A stretch of 49,101 nt of DNA from JAEYFP01 sp964566545 (lineage in GTDB: Bacteria > Bacillota > Clostridia > Lachnospirales > Lachnospiraceae), in assembly GCA_964566545.1 (NCBI GenBank), contig CAZMIX010000013.1, positions 1 to 49,101 on the forward strand, written 5' to 3'. Below the pieces are notes generated by a model. The model had not been told where the DNA came from and did no database searches. It worked only from the letters and a program-made list of their open reading frames with translations. This document shows, in pieces, positions 7,439 through 15,777 of the stretch. Within the stretch, counting starts at the first letter, position 1, and each line of letters opens with the position of its first letter. A program made the position numbers and the translations under genes.

Positions 7439-8194
7439 TTGAAGAATATGAAAAAAAAGAACCAGATGATTATTACTGCATTGGCGATTATGATTGCCGT
7501 GGCAGGGTATCTGAATTTCACGGGTACAAAATTTACGGATGAGGAGATTGCGGTTGCGACAAGCAGTCAGGGCGTGGCTCTTGAGGATGAAGAGCTGCTC
7601 GCCGGAGAAGAAAATACAGAAGCAGCTTCGATACTCGATATTTCTGACGAGGATATCTATGTCGCCGCAGAAAGTAAAATAGGTGTATCAGAAACTGGAC
7701 TGGCTGACGGCAGTTTAGAGGATGGAATCGCGTATACCGATATTGAAAGTCTCGATTCCGATGCGGACGCATCAGCTACATACGACGGCACGGAAGAACC
7801 GGGAGAAGCGGTATTTACAAGCAGTAATATGACGAGTGTTGCGATTGTAGCAAATGCAAAGTTGTTAAAAGAGCAGACAAGGGCAAAGAATAAAGAAACG
7901 CTGTTAGAGGTGATTAACAGCGCATCCGTGTCCGATACGCAAAAGCAGACGGCAATCGACGGCATGATCGCGATGACGGATATTGCTGAGCGTGAAACGG
8001 CAGCTGAAAATCTATTGACGGCAAAAGGATTTTCAGAGGTTGTAGTCAGCATTACGGGGAACACGGCGGATGTGCTTGTAAACGCCGGCGAACTTTCGGA
8101 TGCAAACAGGGCGCAGATCGAGGATGTCATACAGCGCAAGACGGGCGTATCGGCTGAGAATATTGTGATTACGCCGATTGAAGCTGCGGAATAG
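7439..8194 (+). CDS. spoIIIAH: Stage III sporulation protein AH
   Basis: SpoIIIAH binds forespore SpoIIQ across the intermembrane space and has a YscJ/FliF-like ring-building domain. The 251-residue protein has one N-terminal membrane segment (MIITALAIMIAVAGYLNF), an acidic linker rich in Glu, Asp and Ser, and a C-terminal domain (about 140-250) containing ETLLEVINSASVSDTQK and the conserved ending GVSAENIVITPIE. I chose TTG 7439 because AAGGGGAG lies about 8 bases upstream; ATG 7448 is an alternative. It is the last gene of the operon. Confidence 0.93.
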   Translation: MKNMKKKNQMIITALAIMIAVAGYLNFTGTKFTDEEIAVATSSQGVALEDEELLAGEENTEAASILDISDEDIYVAAESKIGVSETGLADGSLEDGIAYTDIESLDSDADASATYDGTEEPGEAVFTSSNMTSVAIVANAKLLKEQTRAKNKETLLEVINSASVSDTQKQTAIDGMIAMTDIAERETAAENLLTAKGFSEVVVSITGNTADVLVNAGELSDANRAQIEDVIQRKTGVSAENIVITPIEAAE

Positions 8195-8261
8195 GACGTT
8201 TCAGCGCATAAGAAACTGCATGAAAAATTTAAGGATAGTTATGGAAATGATTTGGAGAGTG

Positions 8262-8270
8262 TGGTATAAT
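8262..8270 (+). promoter_or_regulatory. Extended -10 promoter upstream of deoB
   Basis: TGGTATAAT (TGn plus a perfect TATAAT at 8265-8270) lies in the spoIIIAH-deoB spacer, with no good -35. It would give a transcript with a leader of about 160 bases before deoB. Confidence 0.55.
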
Positions 8271-8288
8271 ATCTGACGGTATTATATC

Positions 8289-8381
8289 GCGCCCAGCGAA
8301 GTGGAGTGCGCATCGGGTTATGAGTTACACGGTAATTCATAATATGATAAACGGGCGCCGGAATGTATCCGGTGCCCGTTT
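8289..8381 (+). promoter_or_regulatory. Leader of three successive hairpins before deoB
   Basis: Three hairpins follow the promoter: 8289-8311 (GCGC and CCA paired with TGG and GCGC, with a 3-base bulge), 8318-8342 (10-bp stem, 5-base loop), and 8349-8381 (14-bp stem with one G-T pair, 5-base loop ATGTA). The last is as strong as a terminator but has no U-tract, being followed by GTACGTATGGG. It may be an attenuator, a processing site or a stable end for the spoIIIA mRNA. I do not recognise a known riboswitch. Confidence 0.5.
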
Positions 8382-8438
8382 GTACGTATGGGTTAAGAGT
8401 GAGCGGTGCCCGCTTTGCATAAGACAGGAGGTCATGAG

Positions 8439-9593
8439 ATGGCTAAAAGAGTGATTTTGATCGTAATGGACAGCTTTGGAATTGGTGAGATGCCGGATGC
8501 GGCGCAATATGGAGACGCGGGAACAAATACGCTGCGCTCCTGCAGTACAAGCGATTTTTTCAAGGCGGAGCATTTAAAAAAATTAGGATTATTTAATATC
8601 GACGGTGTGGATTTTCTGGAAAGCGAAAAGCAGCCGATTGCTTCCTATGCGAGAATGGCGGAAAAATCAAAAGGGAAGGATACGACAATCGGTCACTGGG
8701 AAATTGCGGGACTTGTATCGGACAAGCCGATGCCGACTTATCCGAACGGCTTCCCGGAGGAAGTGTTGGAGGAATTTAAAAAAAGGACGGGACGGGGGAT
8801 ATTATGCAATCTTCCGTATTCCGGCACGGATGTCATCAGGGACTACGGCGATGAGCATGTGCATACGGGAGATCTGATTGTCTATACTTCGGCGGACAGC
8901 GTGTTTCAGATCGCGGCACATGAAGAGGTTGTTCCGCTTGAGGCATTATATGAATACTGCAGGATTGCGCGGGAACTCCTGCAGGGAAAGCATGGTGTCG
9001 GAAGAGTCATTGCGAGACCGTTTATCGGAACAGGCGGCAGCTATACGCGCACATCAAACAGGCATGATTTTTCGCTGCTTCCGCCAAAGGACACGATGCT
9101 TGATAATTTGAAGGCAGCGGGACTCGATGTGATCGGGATCGGCAAAATTAAAGATATTTTTGCGGGCAAGGGCATTACGGAATATACCTATACAAAAAGC
9201 AACCGGGACGGGGTCGATCAGACGCTTGCCTGGCTTGACAAAGATTTTCATGGACTTCTGTTCGTAAATCTGGTAGATTATGATATGTTGTACGGACATC
9301 GCAACGATATCGACGGCTATGCAAAGGCGGTTGCTGATTTTGACGAGCGGCTTCCGCAAATTATGGAAAAGCTTACGGATGACGATGTGCTCATGATTAC
9401 GGCGGATCACGGCTGTGATCCGGGCTATGTGGCATCGACCGATCATTCCAGAGAATATACGCCGTTTTTGCTCTACGCAAAAACGCTCTCCTCTCAAAAT
9501 TTTGGAACGAGAGAAAGCTTTGCGGATATCGGAGCGACCGTTCTCGCTTATTTAGGTATAAACGGGACGATTTACGGTAACAGTGTATTATAA
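8439..9593 (+). CDS. deoB: Phosphopentomutase
   Basis: DeoB interconverts ribose-1-phosphate or deoxyribose-1-phosphate with the 5-phosphates, feeding nucleoside sugars into central metabolism. The 384-residue product belongs to the alkaline phosphatase superfamily of metalloenzymes. It shows the N-terminal metal motif MDSFGIGEMPDA (Asp11), the phospho-acceptor threonine region KDTTIGHWEIAG, and the C-terminal metal ligands in TADHGCDP and STDHSREYTP. The frame is open upstream to 8406, but AGGAGGT at 8426-8432 sits correctly before ATG 8439. It follows the hairpin-rich leader, and prfC starts 30 bases downstream. No nucleoside phosphorylase gene is adjacent. Confidence 0.96.
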   Translation: MAKRVILIVMDSFGIGEMPDAAQYGDAGTNTLRSCSTSDFFKAEHLKKLGLFNIDGVDFLESEKQPIASYARMAEKSKGKDTTIGHWEIAGLVSDKPMPTYPNGFPEEVLEEFKKRTGRGILCNLPYSGTDVIRDYGDEHVHTGDLIVYTSADSVFQIAAHEEVVPLEALYEYCRIARELLQGKHGVGRVIARPFIGTGGSYTRTSNRHDFSLLPPKDTMLDNLKAAGLDVIGIGKIKDIFAGKGITEYTYTKSNRDGVDQTLAWLDKDFHGLLFVNLVDYDMLYGHRNDIDGYAKAVADFDERLPQIMEKLTDDDVLMITADHGCDPGYVASTDHSREYTPFLLYAKTLSSQNFGTRESFADIGATVLAYLGINGTIYGNSVL

Positions 9594-9623
9594 TTTTATA
9601 TTATTTTGATGTTGGAGGATAGA

Positions 9624-11216
9624 ATGCCGGATTATACGAAGGAAATTAATAAAAGAAGGACATTTGCGATCATTTCCCATCCGGATGCGGGAAAAACAAC
9701 ACTTACGGAGAAATTTCTTTTGTATGGTGGGGCAATTAATTTAGCGGGTAGCGTAAAGGGAAAGGCGACGGCCAGACATGCGGTGTCGGACTGGATGGAA
9801 ATCGAGAAGGAGAGGGGAATTTCAGTTACGTCGAGCGTCCTGCAGTTTCAATACGAAGGCTTTTGCATCAATATTCTGGATACGCCGGGACATCAGGATT
9901 TCTCTGAGGATACGTACCGGACGCTGATGGCAGCCGATTCGGCGGTCATGGTCATTGATGCGAGCAAAGGGGTGGAGGCGCAGACAAGAAAGCTGTTCAA
10001 GGTTTGCGTCATGCGGCGGATTCCGATTTTTACGTTTATTAACAAAATGGATCGCGACGCGAACGATACTTTCGAGCTGCTCGATGAGATTGAGCGCGAG
10101 CTTGGGATCGCGACATGTCCGGTCAACTGGCCGATCGGCTCAGGCAAGCGTTTCAAGGGTGTATACGACAGGGAAAAGAAATGCGTCGTCACATTTTCGG
10201 ATACGGAAAAGGGCACGAAGGAAGGGCACGCCGAACTGATTCCGATTACTGAGAGGGAAACTCTTAGTAGTTATATCGGAGAAGAAGCTGAGGCACAGCT
10301 TTTTGATGAAATTGAGCTGTTAGACGGCGCGAGCACCGATTTTGATTTGGAGGCCGTCAGAAAGGGAGAGCTTTCTCCTGTGTTTTTTGGTTCGGCACTT
10401 ACAAATTTCGGCGTTGAGCTGTTTTTGGAATACTTTCTTCAGATGACAACACCGCCACTTGCGCGCATGTCCGATGCAGGCTTGGTTCGGCCAGCGGAAA
10501 AAGAGTTTTCAGCTTTTGTATTTAAGATTCAGGCGAATATGAACAAGGCACATAGGGACAGAATTGCGTTCATGCGTATCTGCTCCGGTAAATTTGACGC
10601 GGGCATGGAGGTGCGGCATATGCAGGGAAATCGGGTGTTGCGCTTATCCCAGCCGCAGCAGATGATGGCGAGTGAGCGACATATTGTGGAGGAGGCCTAC
10701 GCAGGAGATATTATCGGCGTATTTGATCCGGGTATTTTTTCCATTGGAGATACGATCTGTATGCCAAATGAGAGTTTTTCCTATGAGGGCATTCCGACGT
10801 TTGCGCCGGAGCATTTTGCGCGCGTCCGCCAGATGGATACGATGAAGCGCAAGCAGTTTGTAAAGGGTATTACCCAGATCGCGCAGGAGGGTGCGATCCA
10901 GATTTTTCAGGAGTTCAATACAGGCATGGAGGAGATCATCGTAGGCGTTGTCGGGGTTCTGCAGTTTGAGGTGTTAAAATACCGGCTGGAAAACGAATAC
11001 AATGTGGAAATACGGCTAGACAATCTGCCATATGAACATATTCGCTGGATCGGTAATCAGGAGCTGGATTTGACGAAGCTTGTAGGGACTTCCGATATGA
11101 AAAAAATTAAAGATATGAAAGGGAATCGGCTGCTTCTGTTTGTTAATAGCTGGAGTGTCGGTATGACACTTGATAGAAACAAAGGTCTGGAACTTTTGGA
11201 ATTTGGGCATAACTGA
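9624..11216 (+). CDS. prfC: Peptide chain release factor 3
   Basis: RF3 is a translational GTPase that recycles RF1 and RF2 from the ribosome after peptide release. The 530-residue protein has the P-loop SHPDAGKTT (residues 18-26), the switch I and II regions including DTPGHQDF, the NKMD guanine-specificity motif, and an EF-G-like domain II and RF3-specific C-terminal domain. The bracket AGSVKGKATARHAVSDWM is typical of RF3 rather than EF-G or tetracycline-resistance proteins. TTGGAGG (9612-9618) places the start at ATG 9624; upstream in-frame TTG/ATG codons at 9606-9612 overlap this site and are less likely. Confidence 0.96.
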   Translation: MPDYTKEINKRRTFAIISHPDAGKTTLTEKFLLYGGAINLAGSVKGKATARHAVSDWMEIEKERGISVTSSVLQFQYEGFCINILDTPGHQDFSEDTYRTLMAADSAVMVIDASKGVEAQTRKLFKVCVMRRIPIFTFINKMDRDANDTFELLDEIERELGIATCPVNWPIGSGKRFKGVYDREKKCVVTFSDTEKGTKEGHAELIPITERETLSSYIGEEAEAQLFDEIELLDGASTDFDLEAVRKGELSPVFFGSALTNFGVELFLEYFLQMTTPPLARMSDAGLVRPAEKEFSAFVFKIQANMNKAHRDRIAFMRICSGKFDAGMEVRHMQGNRVLRLSQPQQMMASERHIVEEAYAGDIIGVFDPGIFSIGDTICMPNESFSYEGIPTFAPEHFARVRQMDTMKRKQFVKGITQIAQEGAIQIFQEFNTGMEEIIVGVVGVLQFEVLKYRLENEYNVEIRLDNLPYEHIRWIGNQELDLTKLVGTSDMKKIKDMKGNRLLLFVNSWSVGMTLDRNKGLELLEFGHN

Positions 11217-11264
11217 CAATCAAAACGGATCATAGACGTTACTATAGTGGGAGAAGGAATGCAG

Positions 11265-12524
11265 ATGCGCAGAAAAAGGATGACAGGTATGATCGGTGCC
11301 GTGCTGTGCGTGAGCCTGCTGCTCACGGGCTGCAGTGCTTCGATTTCTGATTTTTTCAAAACAGAGATAACAAAAATATCCGCAGAGGCACAAGAGGAGA
11401 CAGCTCCTTTACAGGAAAACACGGTCATTGTATTTGAACGGGAGGAAGTCGGTGCGGATACCGTACAGATGCTGCCGCAGGAGGATTTGGCTGCGGTGCA
11501 GGAAAGCCTTGTTTCGGAGGGGGCAGGCAATTATGCCTATGAGCAGCTTAGCAACAATGCGAAGCTTATTTACAGCGAGATTTTAAGCATTCTGCAGGAG
11601 CACGGTAAGGAAGTGCAGGTTTCGACGATCGATACGGAACTGATCGATAAAGCTTTCAAATGCGTCATGCTGGATCACCCCGAGGTTTTTTATATTACCG
11701 GCTATTCGATTACAAAATATACACGCGGCAGTTCTGTCGAGAAAATAACACTGTCGGGGACGTACACAATGGACACCGAGCAGGAGAAACAAAAGATACT
11801 TGCTATAGAAGCTTATGCTAAGACCTGTCTGGATGGGATCCCGGAGGATGCTGACGAATACAGGAAAGTAAAATATATTTATGAATATTTAATTCGAAAT
11901 ACGGAATATGATTTAAATGCACCGGAAAATCAGAATATATTAAGCGTGTTTCTAAAGGGAAAGAGCGTGTGCCAGGGATATGCAAAGGCGACACAGTATC
12001 TTTTAAATAAGGCAGGTGTATTTTGTACGCTTGTGGAGGGCAGTGTGAAGGGAAGGGAAGCGCATGTATGGAATCTGGTGCGTGTGAACGGCGATTATTA
12101 TTACGTGGATACGACATGGGGGGACGCTTCCTATAACCTGATGTCAGATACGGAAGTACCTTCCGTGCAGGTGCCGGAAATCAATTATGACTATTTGTGC
12201 GTGCCCGAGACGATGATTTCAGGAACGCATGTGATTAATGAGACGGTGCCGCTGCCGCAGTGCGTTTCGATGCGAGATAATTACTATGTGAGAGAAGGCA
12301 TCTACTTTGAAAGCGTGGATGAGGAACAGATAAATGAGGTGTTTACAAATGCCTACGCACAGCAGTATTCTTCTGTTACATTAAAGTGCAGCAATGAATC
12401 AGTTTATACGGCGCTGTACCAATATTTGATCTGGGATGAGAAGGTTTTTGATTATTTACAGAACGGTGAAAGTGTCAGCTATGTTGAAATGAACGAGCAG
12501 CTCGCCCTGCTTTTTTATCTATAA
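11265..12524 (+). CDS. Transglutaminase-like lipoprotein
   Basis: A secreted, lipid-anchored protein of 419 residues. A basic N-terminus and hydrophobic core are followed by the lipobox LLTGC, giving a lipidated cysteine near residue 22. A transglutaminase-like papain-fold domain carries the predicted triad Cys236 (SVCQGYAK), His267 (EAHVWNLV) and Asp282 (YYVDTTWGD). Such domains in bacterial surface proteins act as cysteine proteases, crosslinkers or remodelling enzymes; the substrate cannot be told here. ATG 11265 is preferred because GAGAAGGA lies 7 bases upstream; the in-frame ATG 11259 abuts that site. It stands between prfC and the asp23 operon with no clear partner. Confidence 0.8.
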   Translation: MRRKRMTGMIGAVLCVSLLLTGCSASISDFFKTEITKISAEAQEETAPLQENTVIVFEREEVGADTVQMLPQEDLAAVQESLVSEGAGNYAYEQLSNNAKLIYSEILSILQEHGKEVQVSTIDTELIDKAFKCVMLDHPEVFYITGYSITKYTRGSSVEKITLSGTYTMDTEQEKQKILAIEAYAKTCLDGIPEDADEYRKVKYIYEYLIRNTEYDLNAPENQNILSVFLKGKSVCQGYAKATQYLLNKAGVFCTLVEGSVKGREAHVWNLVRVNGDYYYVDTTWGDASYNLMSDTEVPSVQVPEINYDYLCVPETMISGTHVINETVPLPQCVSMRDNYYVREGIYFESVDEEQINEVFTNAYAQQYSSVTLKCSNESVYTALYQYLIWDEKVFDYLQNGESVSYVEMNEQLALLFYL

Positions 12525-12550
12525 AATTACTAGGCAAAATTATTAAATTC

Positions 12551-12559
12551 TGCTATACT
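12551..12559 (+). promoter_or_regulatory. Extended -10 promoter for the asp23-nusB operon
   Basis: TGCTATACT (TGn plus TATACT at 12554-12559) lies 43 bases before the asp23 start. No convincing -35 is present. Confidence 0.45.
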
Positions 12560-12601
12560 GGATAAAATGGAGTCAGACGTATAAAACAGGAGGTTGTTAT
12601 C

Positions 12602-12985
12602 ATGGCAAAAGAAACAGACAAATATAATCATACATTGCAGGAGGATTCGTTTGGTGAAGTGCGGATCGCGGATGATGTTGTCGCTAATATTGCCGGTCTT
12701 GCTGCCACGGAAATTGACGGTGTTGCCGCAACGGCAGGAAACATTACGAACGAGCTGATGAGCAAGGTTGGAATGAAAACGCTTTCGAAAGGCGTCAGAG
12801 TCGAGCTCATTGATAACGTCGTATCTGTGGAAATGGTACTCATTATGGAATATGGCTACAACATCCCGGCGACATGCAAAAAGGTACAGGAGAGAGTGAA
12901 ATCCTCCATAGAAAATATGACGGGTCTGGAGGTCTCTGATGTCAACATCAGAATTGCCGGAATCGATATGACAAAACAGTCCTGA
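12602..12985 (+). CDS. Asp23/Gls24 family envelope stress protein (YqhY-like)
   Basis: A 127-residue cytoplasmic protein of the Asp23/Gls24 family, with the core regions IADDVVANIAGLAATEIDG, MKTLSKGVRVELIDN and the C-terminal VSDVNIRIAGI. In B. subtilis the paralogue YqhY sits directly before nusB and is linked to acetyl-CoA carboxylase activity; members in staphylococci associate with the membrane and cell wall stress. Here too it immediately precedes nusB (16 bases apart), so it is the positional counterpart of YqhY. The ribosome site AGGAGG is present at 12590-12595. Confidence 0.9.
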   Translation: MAKETDKYNHTLQEDSFGEVRIADDVVANIAGLAATEIDGVAATAGNITNELMSKVGMKTLSKGVRVELIDNVVSVEMVLIMEYGYNIPATCKKVQERVKSSIENMTGLEVSDVNIRIAGIDMTKQS

Positions 12986-13001
12986 TAAGGAGCGTCGCGG
13001 A

Positions 13002-13430
13002 ATGACAAGGTCGGAAGTAAGAGAACATATTTTTAAACTTCTTTTCAGAGTGGAGTTCAATCAGGTGGAGGACATGCCGCAGCAGCTGCAGCTCTACTTT
13101 GAGGATCCGGCAGCAGAGGCGGATGGCAAAAAGCAGCCTGCTTCTATACCCGAAAAGGATGAGCGGTATATCCGGGAAAAGTACGCTAAAATTGCGGTTA
13201 TGATCGAGGGGCTGGACGAGCTGATTGATGCGGCTGCAAAAGGCTGGAAATCGAACAGACTCGGAAAGGTGGACTTGACGATTTTGCGGCTTGCTGTTTA
13301 TGAAATGAAATATGATGACGATATACCCGTGAGCGTTGCGATCGATGAAGCTGTGGAGCTTGCAAAGAAATTCGGGCAGGATGAATCGCCCGCTTTTATC
13401 AACGGGATTCTTGCAAAAATCGCGAAGTAA
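13002..13430 (+). CDS. nusB: Transcription antitermination factor NusB
   Basis: NusB binds boxA RNA together with NusE (S10) and promotes antitermination of rRNA operons. The 142-residue protein starts TRSEVREHIFKLLFRVEF and has the family C-terminal block DDIPVSVAIDEAVELAKKFGQDESPAFINGIL. Length and the position between asp23 and xseA are as in other Clostridia. AAGGAGCG lies before ATG 13002. Confidence 0.95.
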   Translation: MTRSEVREHIFKLLFRVEFNQVEDMPQQLQLYFEDPAAEADGKKQPASIPEKDERYIREKYAKIAVMIEGLDELIDAAAKGWKSNRLGKVDLTILRLAVYEMKYDDDIPVSVAIDEAVELAKKFGQDESPAFINGILAKIAK

Positions 13431-13439
13431 GGTTTTCAT

Positions 13440-14663
13440 ATGAAGAATGTATATTCCGTAGGACAGATCAATTCATATATTAAAAACATGTTCTCGCAGG
13501 ACTTTATGCTGCGCTCTATTTATGTAAAGGGAGAGGTATCAAATGTCAAATACCACTCCTCAGGTCACATATATTTTACGATGAAGGATAAAACAGGAAT
13601 GCTTACCTGTGTCATGTTCGCAGGTTTTAGAAAGGGTATTGGCTTCACGCTGAAGGAAGGGCAGCAGATTGTTGCGTGCGGAAGCATCGAGGTCTATGAG
13701 CGTGACGGCAAATATCAGCTTTACGCGAAGGAAATTATTTTAGATGGAGCGGGTCTGCTCTATGAGAAGTATGAGCAGCTAAAAAAAGAGTTGGAAGAAA
13801 TGGGCATGTTTGCGGCGGAATATAAAAAGCCGATTCCGGCCTTTGCTTTGAAAATCGGCATCGTGACGGCACCAACCGGCGCTGCCGTGCAGGATATCAT
13901 CAATATCGCCAAACGCCGCAATCCTTATGTACAGCTTCTTTTGTATCCGGCGCTCGTGCAGGGGGAAGGCGCAAAGGAGAGTATTGTAAATGGTATCCAT
14001 GCGCTGGAGTCTGCCGGAGTCGATCTGATGATTGTAGGCAGGGGAGGCGGCTCTATAGAGGATTTGTGGGCATTTAATGAGGAAATCGTAGCGCGGGCGA
14101 TCTTTGAATGCAGCGTACCGGTTGTTTCTGCGGTTGGGCATGAGACGGATACGACGATCGCGGATTATGTTGCGGATATGCGTGCACCGACACCATCTGC
14201 GGCCGCGGAGCTGACCGTATTTTCCTACGAGGAATATGAGCGCAGATGCTTTGAGTCGTACGGACTTTTGAAGCATCACTTCAACAGGCAGCTAAAGGAT
14301 AAGAAAAACCGCTATGAACAGAAGCGCTTAAGAATTTTTGCACTAAGCCCTCAAAGCAGGATACGAGAAAAGAAAATGCGTTGTGCAAATGAGCAGGAGC
14401 GCATGGAAAAGCGAATGCAGCAGGTTTTAATAGAAAAAGAGCACGAGCTGCAGCTTCGGATTGAAAAAATGAAAGCGCTGTCCCCGCTTAATCGTCTGCA
14501 AAGTGGATATGCATATGTGGAAAATGAGAGCGGCAAAGCCGTTACTGATATCGAACAGGTGTATCCCGGACAGCTTTTGACGCTTCAGATGAAAGATGGT
14601 ATTCTTCATACAGAGGTGCGGGATAAGCAGGCAGTAAGGAGAGAAAAGAATGGGACTGAATAA
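13440..14663 (+). CDS. xseA: Exodeoxyribonuclease VII large subunit
   Basis: XseA is the catalytic subunit of exonuclease VII, which degrades single-stranded DNA from both ends. The 407-residue protein has an N-terminal OB-fold (about 1-100, starting VYSVGQINSYIKNMFSQDF) followed by the nuclease core with KIGIVTAPTGAAVQDI, IVGRGGGSIEDLWAFNEE and SAVGHETDTTIADYVADMRAPTP, then a long basic coiled-coil region and a short C-terminal segment. It starts 9 bases after nusB and overlaps xseB by 14 bases. folD, which sits between nusB and xseA in B. subtilis, is absent here. Confidence 0.96.
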   Translation: MKNVYSVGQINSYIKNMFSQDFMLRSIYVKGEVSNVKYHSSGHIYFTMKDKTGMLTCVMFAGFRKGIGFTLKEGQQIVACGSIEVYERDGKYQLYAKEIILDGAGLLYEKYEQLKKELEEMGMFAAEYKKPIPAFALKIGIVTAPTGAAVQDIINIAKRRNPYVQLLLYPALVQGEGAKESIVNGIHALESAGVDLMIVGRGGGSIEDLWAFNEEIVARAIFECSVPVVSAVGHETDTTIADYVADMRAPTPSAAAELTVFSYEEYERRCFESYGLLKHHFNRQLKDKKNRYEQKRLRIFALSPQSRIREKKMRCANEQERMEKRMQQVLIEKEHELQLRIEKMKALSPLNRLQSGYAYVENESGKAVTDIEQVYPGQLLTLQMKDGILHTEVRDKQAVRREKNGTE

Positions 14664-14874
14664 AGAAGAATTAGAGGTGCTTTCTCTGGAGGAGGCCTTT
14701 GAAAAGGTGGACGAGACAATGCGCAGCCTGCAGTTGGAAGGCGTTCCGCTTGAGGATTCCTTCAAGCTGTATCAGGAGGGCATGGAGCTGTTAAAATATT
14801 GCAGTGATAAAATTGACCGCGTGGAAAAACAGGTACTTATGATGGGCGAAGAAGGAGAACTGCATGAATTTTAA
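14650..14874 (+). CDS. xseB: Exodeoxyribonuclease VII small subunit
   Basis: XseB is the small helical subunit that wraps the XseA coiled coil in multiple copies. The 74-residue product contains the family pattern LSLEEAFEKVDETMRSLQ and GVPLEDSFKLYQEGMELLKYC. It overlaps xseA by 14 bases and ispA by 11 bases, which indicates coupled translation. Confidence 0.94.
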   Translation: MGLNKEELEVLSLEEAFEKVDETMRSLQLEGVPLEDSFKLYQEGMELLKYCSDKIDRVEKQVLMMGEEGELHEF

Positions 14875-15761
14875 AGAGGAGCTGACAAGCAGAACAGCTT
14901 ACGCGAATGAGGTGCTCAAAAAATATGGAATCCTCAAGGAAGCTGGTTATCAGAAAACTGTTCTGGAAGCGATGAATTACAGCCTTTTAGCGGGAGGAAA
15001 GCGTCTGCGGCCAATTTTGATGCTGGAAACATACCGGATGTTTGGCGGAACCCACGCGATAATCGAACCGTTTATGGCGGCACTTGAGATGATCCATACC
15101 TATTCTTTAGTACATGATGATCTGCCGGCAATGGATAACGATGAATACCGGCGGGGCAGAGAGACGACTCATATTGCCTATGGAGAGGACATGGCGATTC
15201 TGGCCGGTGATGCACTTTTAAATTATGCTTATGAAACGGTGGCAAAGGCATTTGAGATGGACGGCGCGGATTTGAAAAGGACGTCAAGGGCGTTTCGTAT
15301 TTTTGCGGAGAAGGCAGGAATTTACGGAATGGTAGGCGGACAGACATTCGATGTGGAGGCGGAGAAAAAGAAAAAAGCGCTGAAGGAAGAGGAGCTGCTG
15401 TTTANNNNNNNNNNAGACGGGTGCTTTGATTCAAAGTGCAATGATGATTGGAGCAGTACTTGGCGGTGCGACCGACGAGGAGACGGCTGCTGTTTCGCAA
15501 GCAGCTAAGAAGATCGGGATTGCCTTTCAGATTCAGGACGATATTCTGGATGTGGAAAGTACGCAGGAGGTATTAGGTAAAGCGATCGGTTCCGATGAAA
15601 GGAATCATAAGGTGACCTATGTCACATTAAAGGGCTTGAAGCAGTCGCATCAAGATGTTGCCGCATATTCCGAACAGGCTCTCAACGGCTTAAAAACCGT
15701 GCCTTACGAAAATGAATTTCTGATGGAACTTGTCAGGGAGTTAATTACACGAATCAAATAA
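14864..15761 (+). CDS. ispA: Farnesyl/geranyl diphosphate synthase, interrupted by an assembly gap
   Basis: This prenyl synthase condenses dimethylallyl and isopentenyl diphosphates to short-chain prenyl diphosphates. The first aspartate-rich motif DDLPAMD is at residues 85-91 after LLAGGKRLRP; the second, IQDDILDVE, lies after the gap. Ten N at 15405-15414 interrupt the gene, and the coding frames on the two sides differ by one position, so the gap length is not real. Codons after the gap read TGALIQSAMMIGAVLGGA, the expected continuation. Nine or twelve missing bases would restore the frame; alignment to the family (Phe, about five residues ending in Lys, then TGALI) favours twelve. The gene is therefore most likely intact in the organism. 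It precedes dxs in the isoprenoid part of the operon. Confidence 0.92.
15405..15414. other. Assembly gap of ten N
   Basis: Ten unresolved bases inside ispA. A fixed run of ten is a typical scaffold placeholder; it breaks the reading frame artificially. Confidence 0.95.
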
Positions 15762-15777
15762 GAAACGGGGAATTCCA

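Noticed and set aside
8349..8381. Ordinary terminator for the spoIIIA operon
   Set aside because: The stem is strong but no T-run follows, and a promoter lies upstream of it, so it is better kept as part of the deoB leader with function open.
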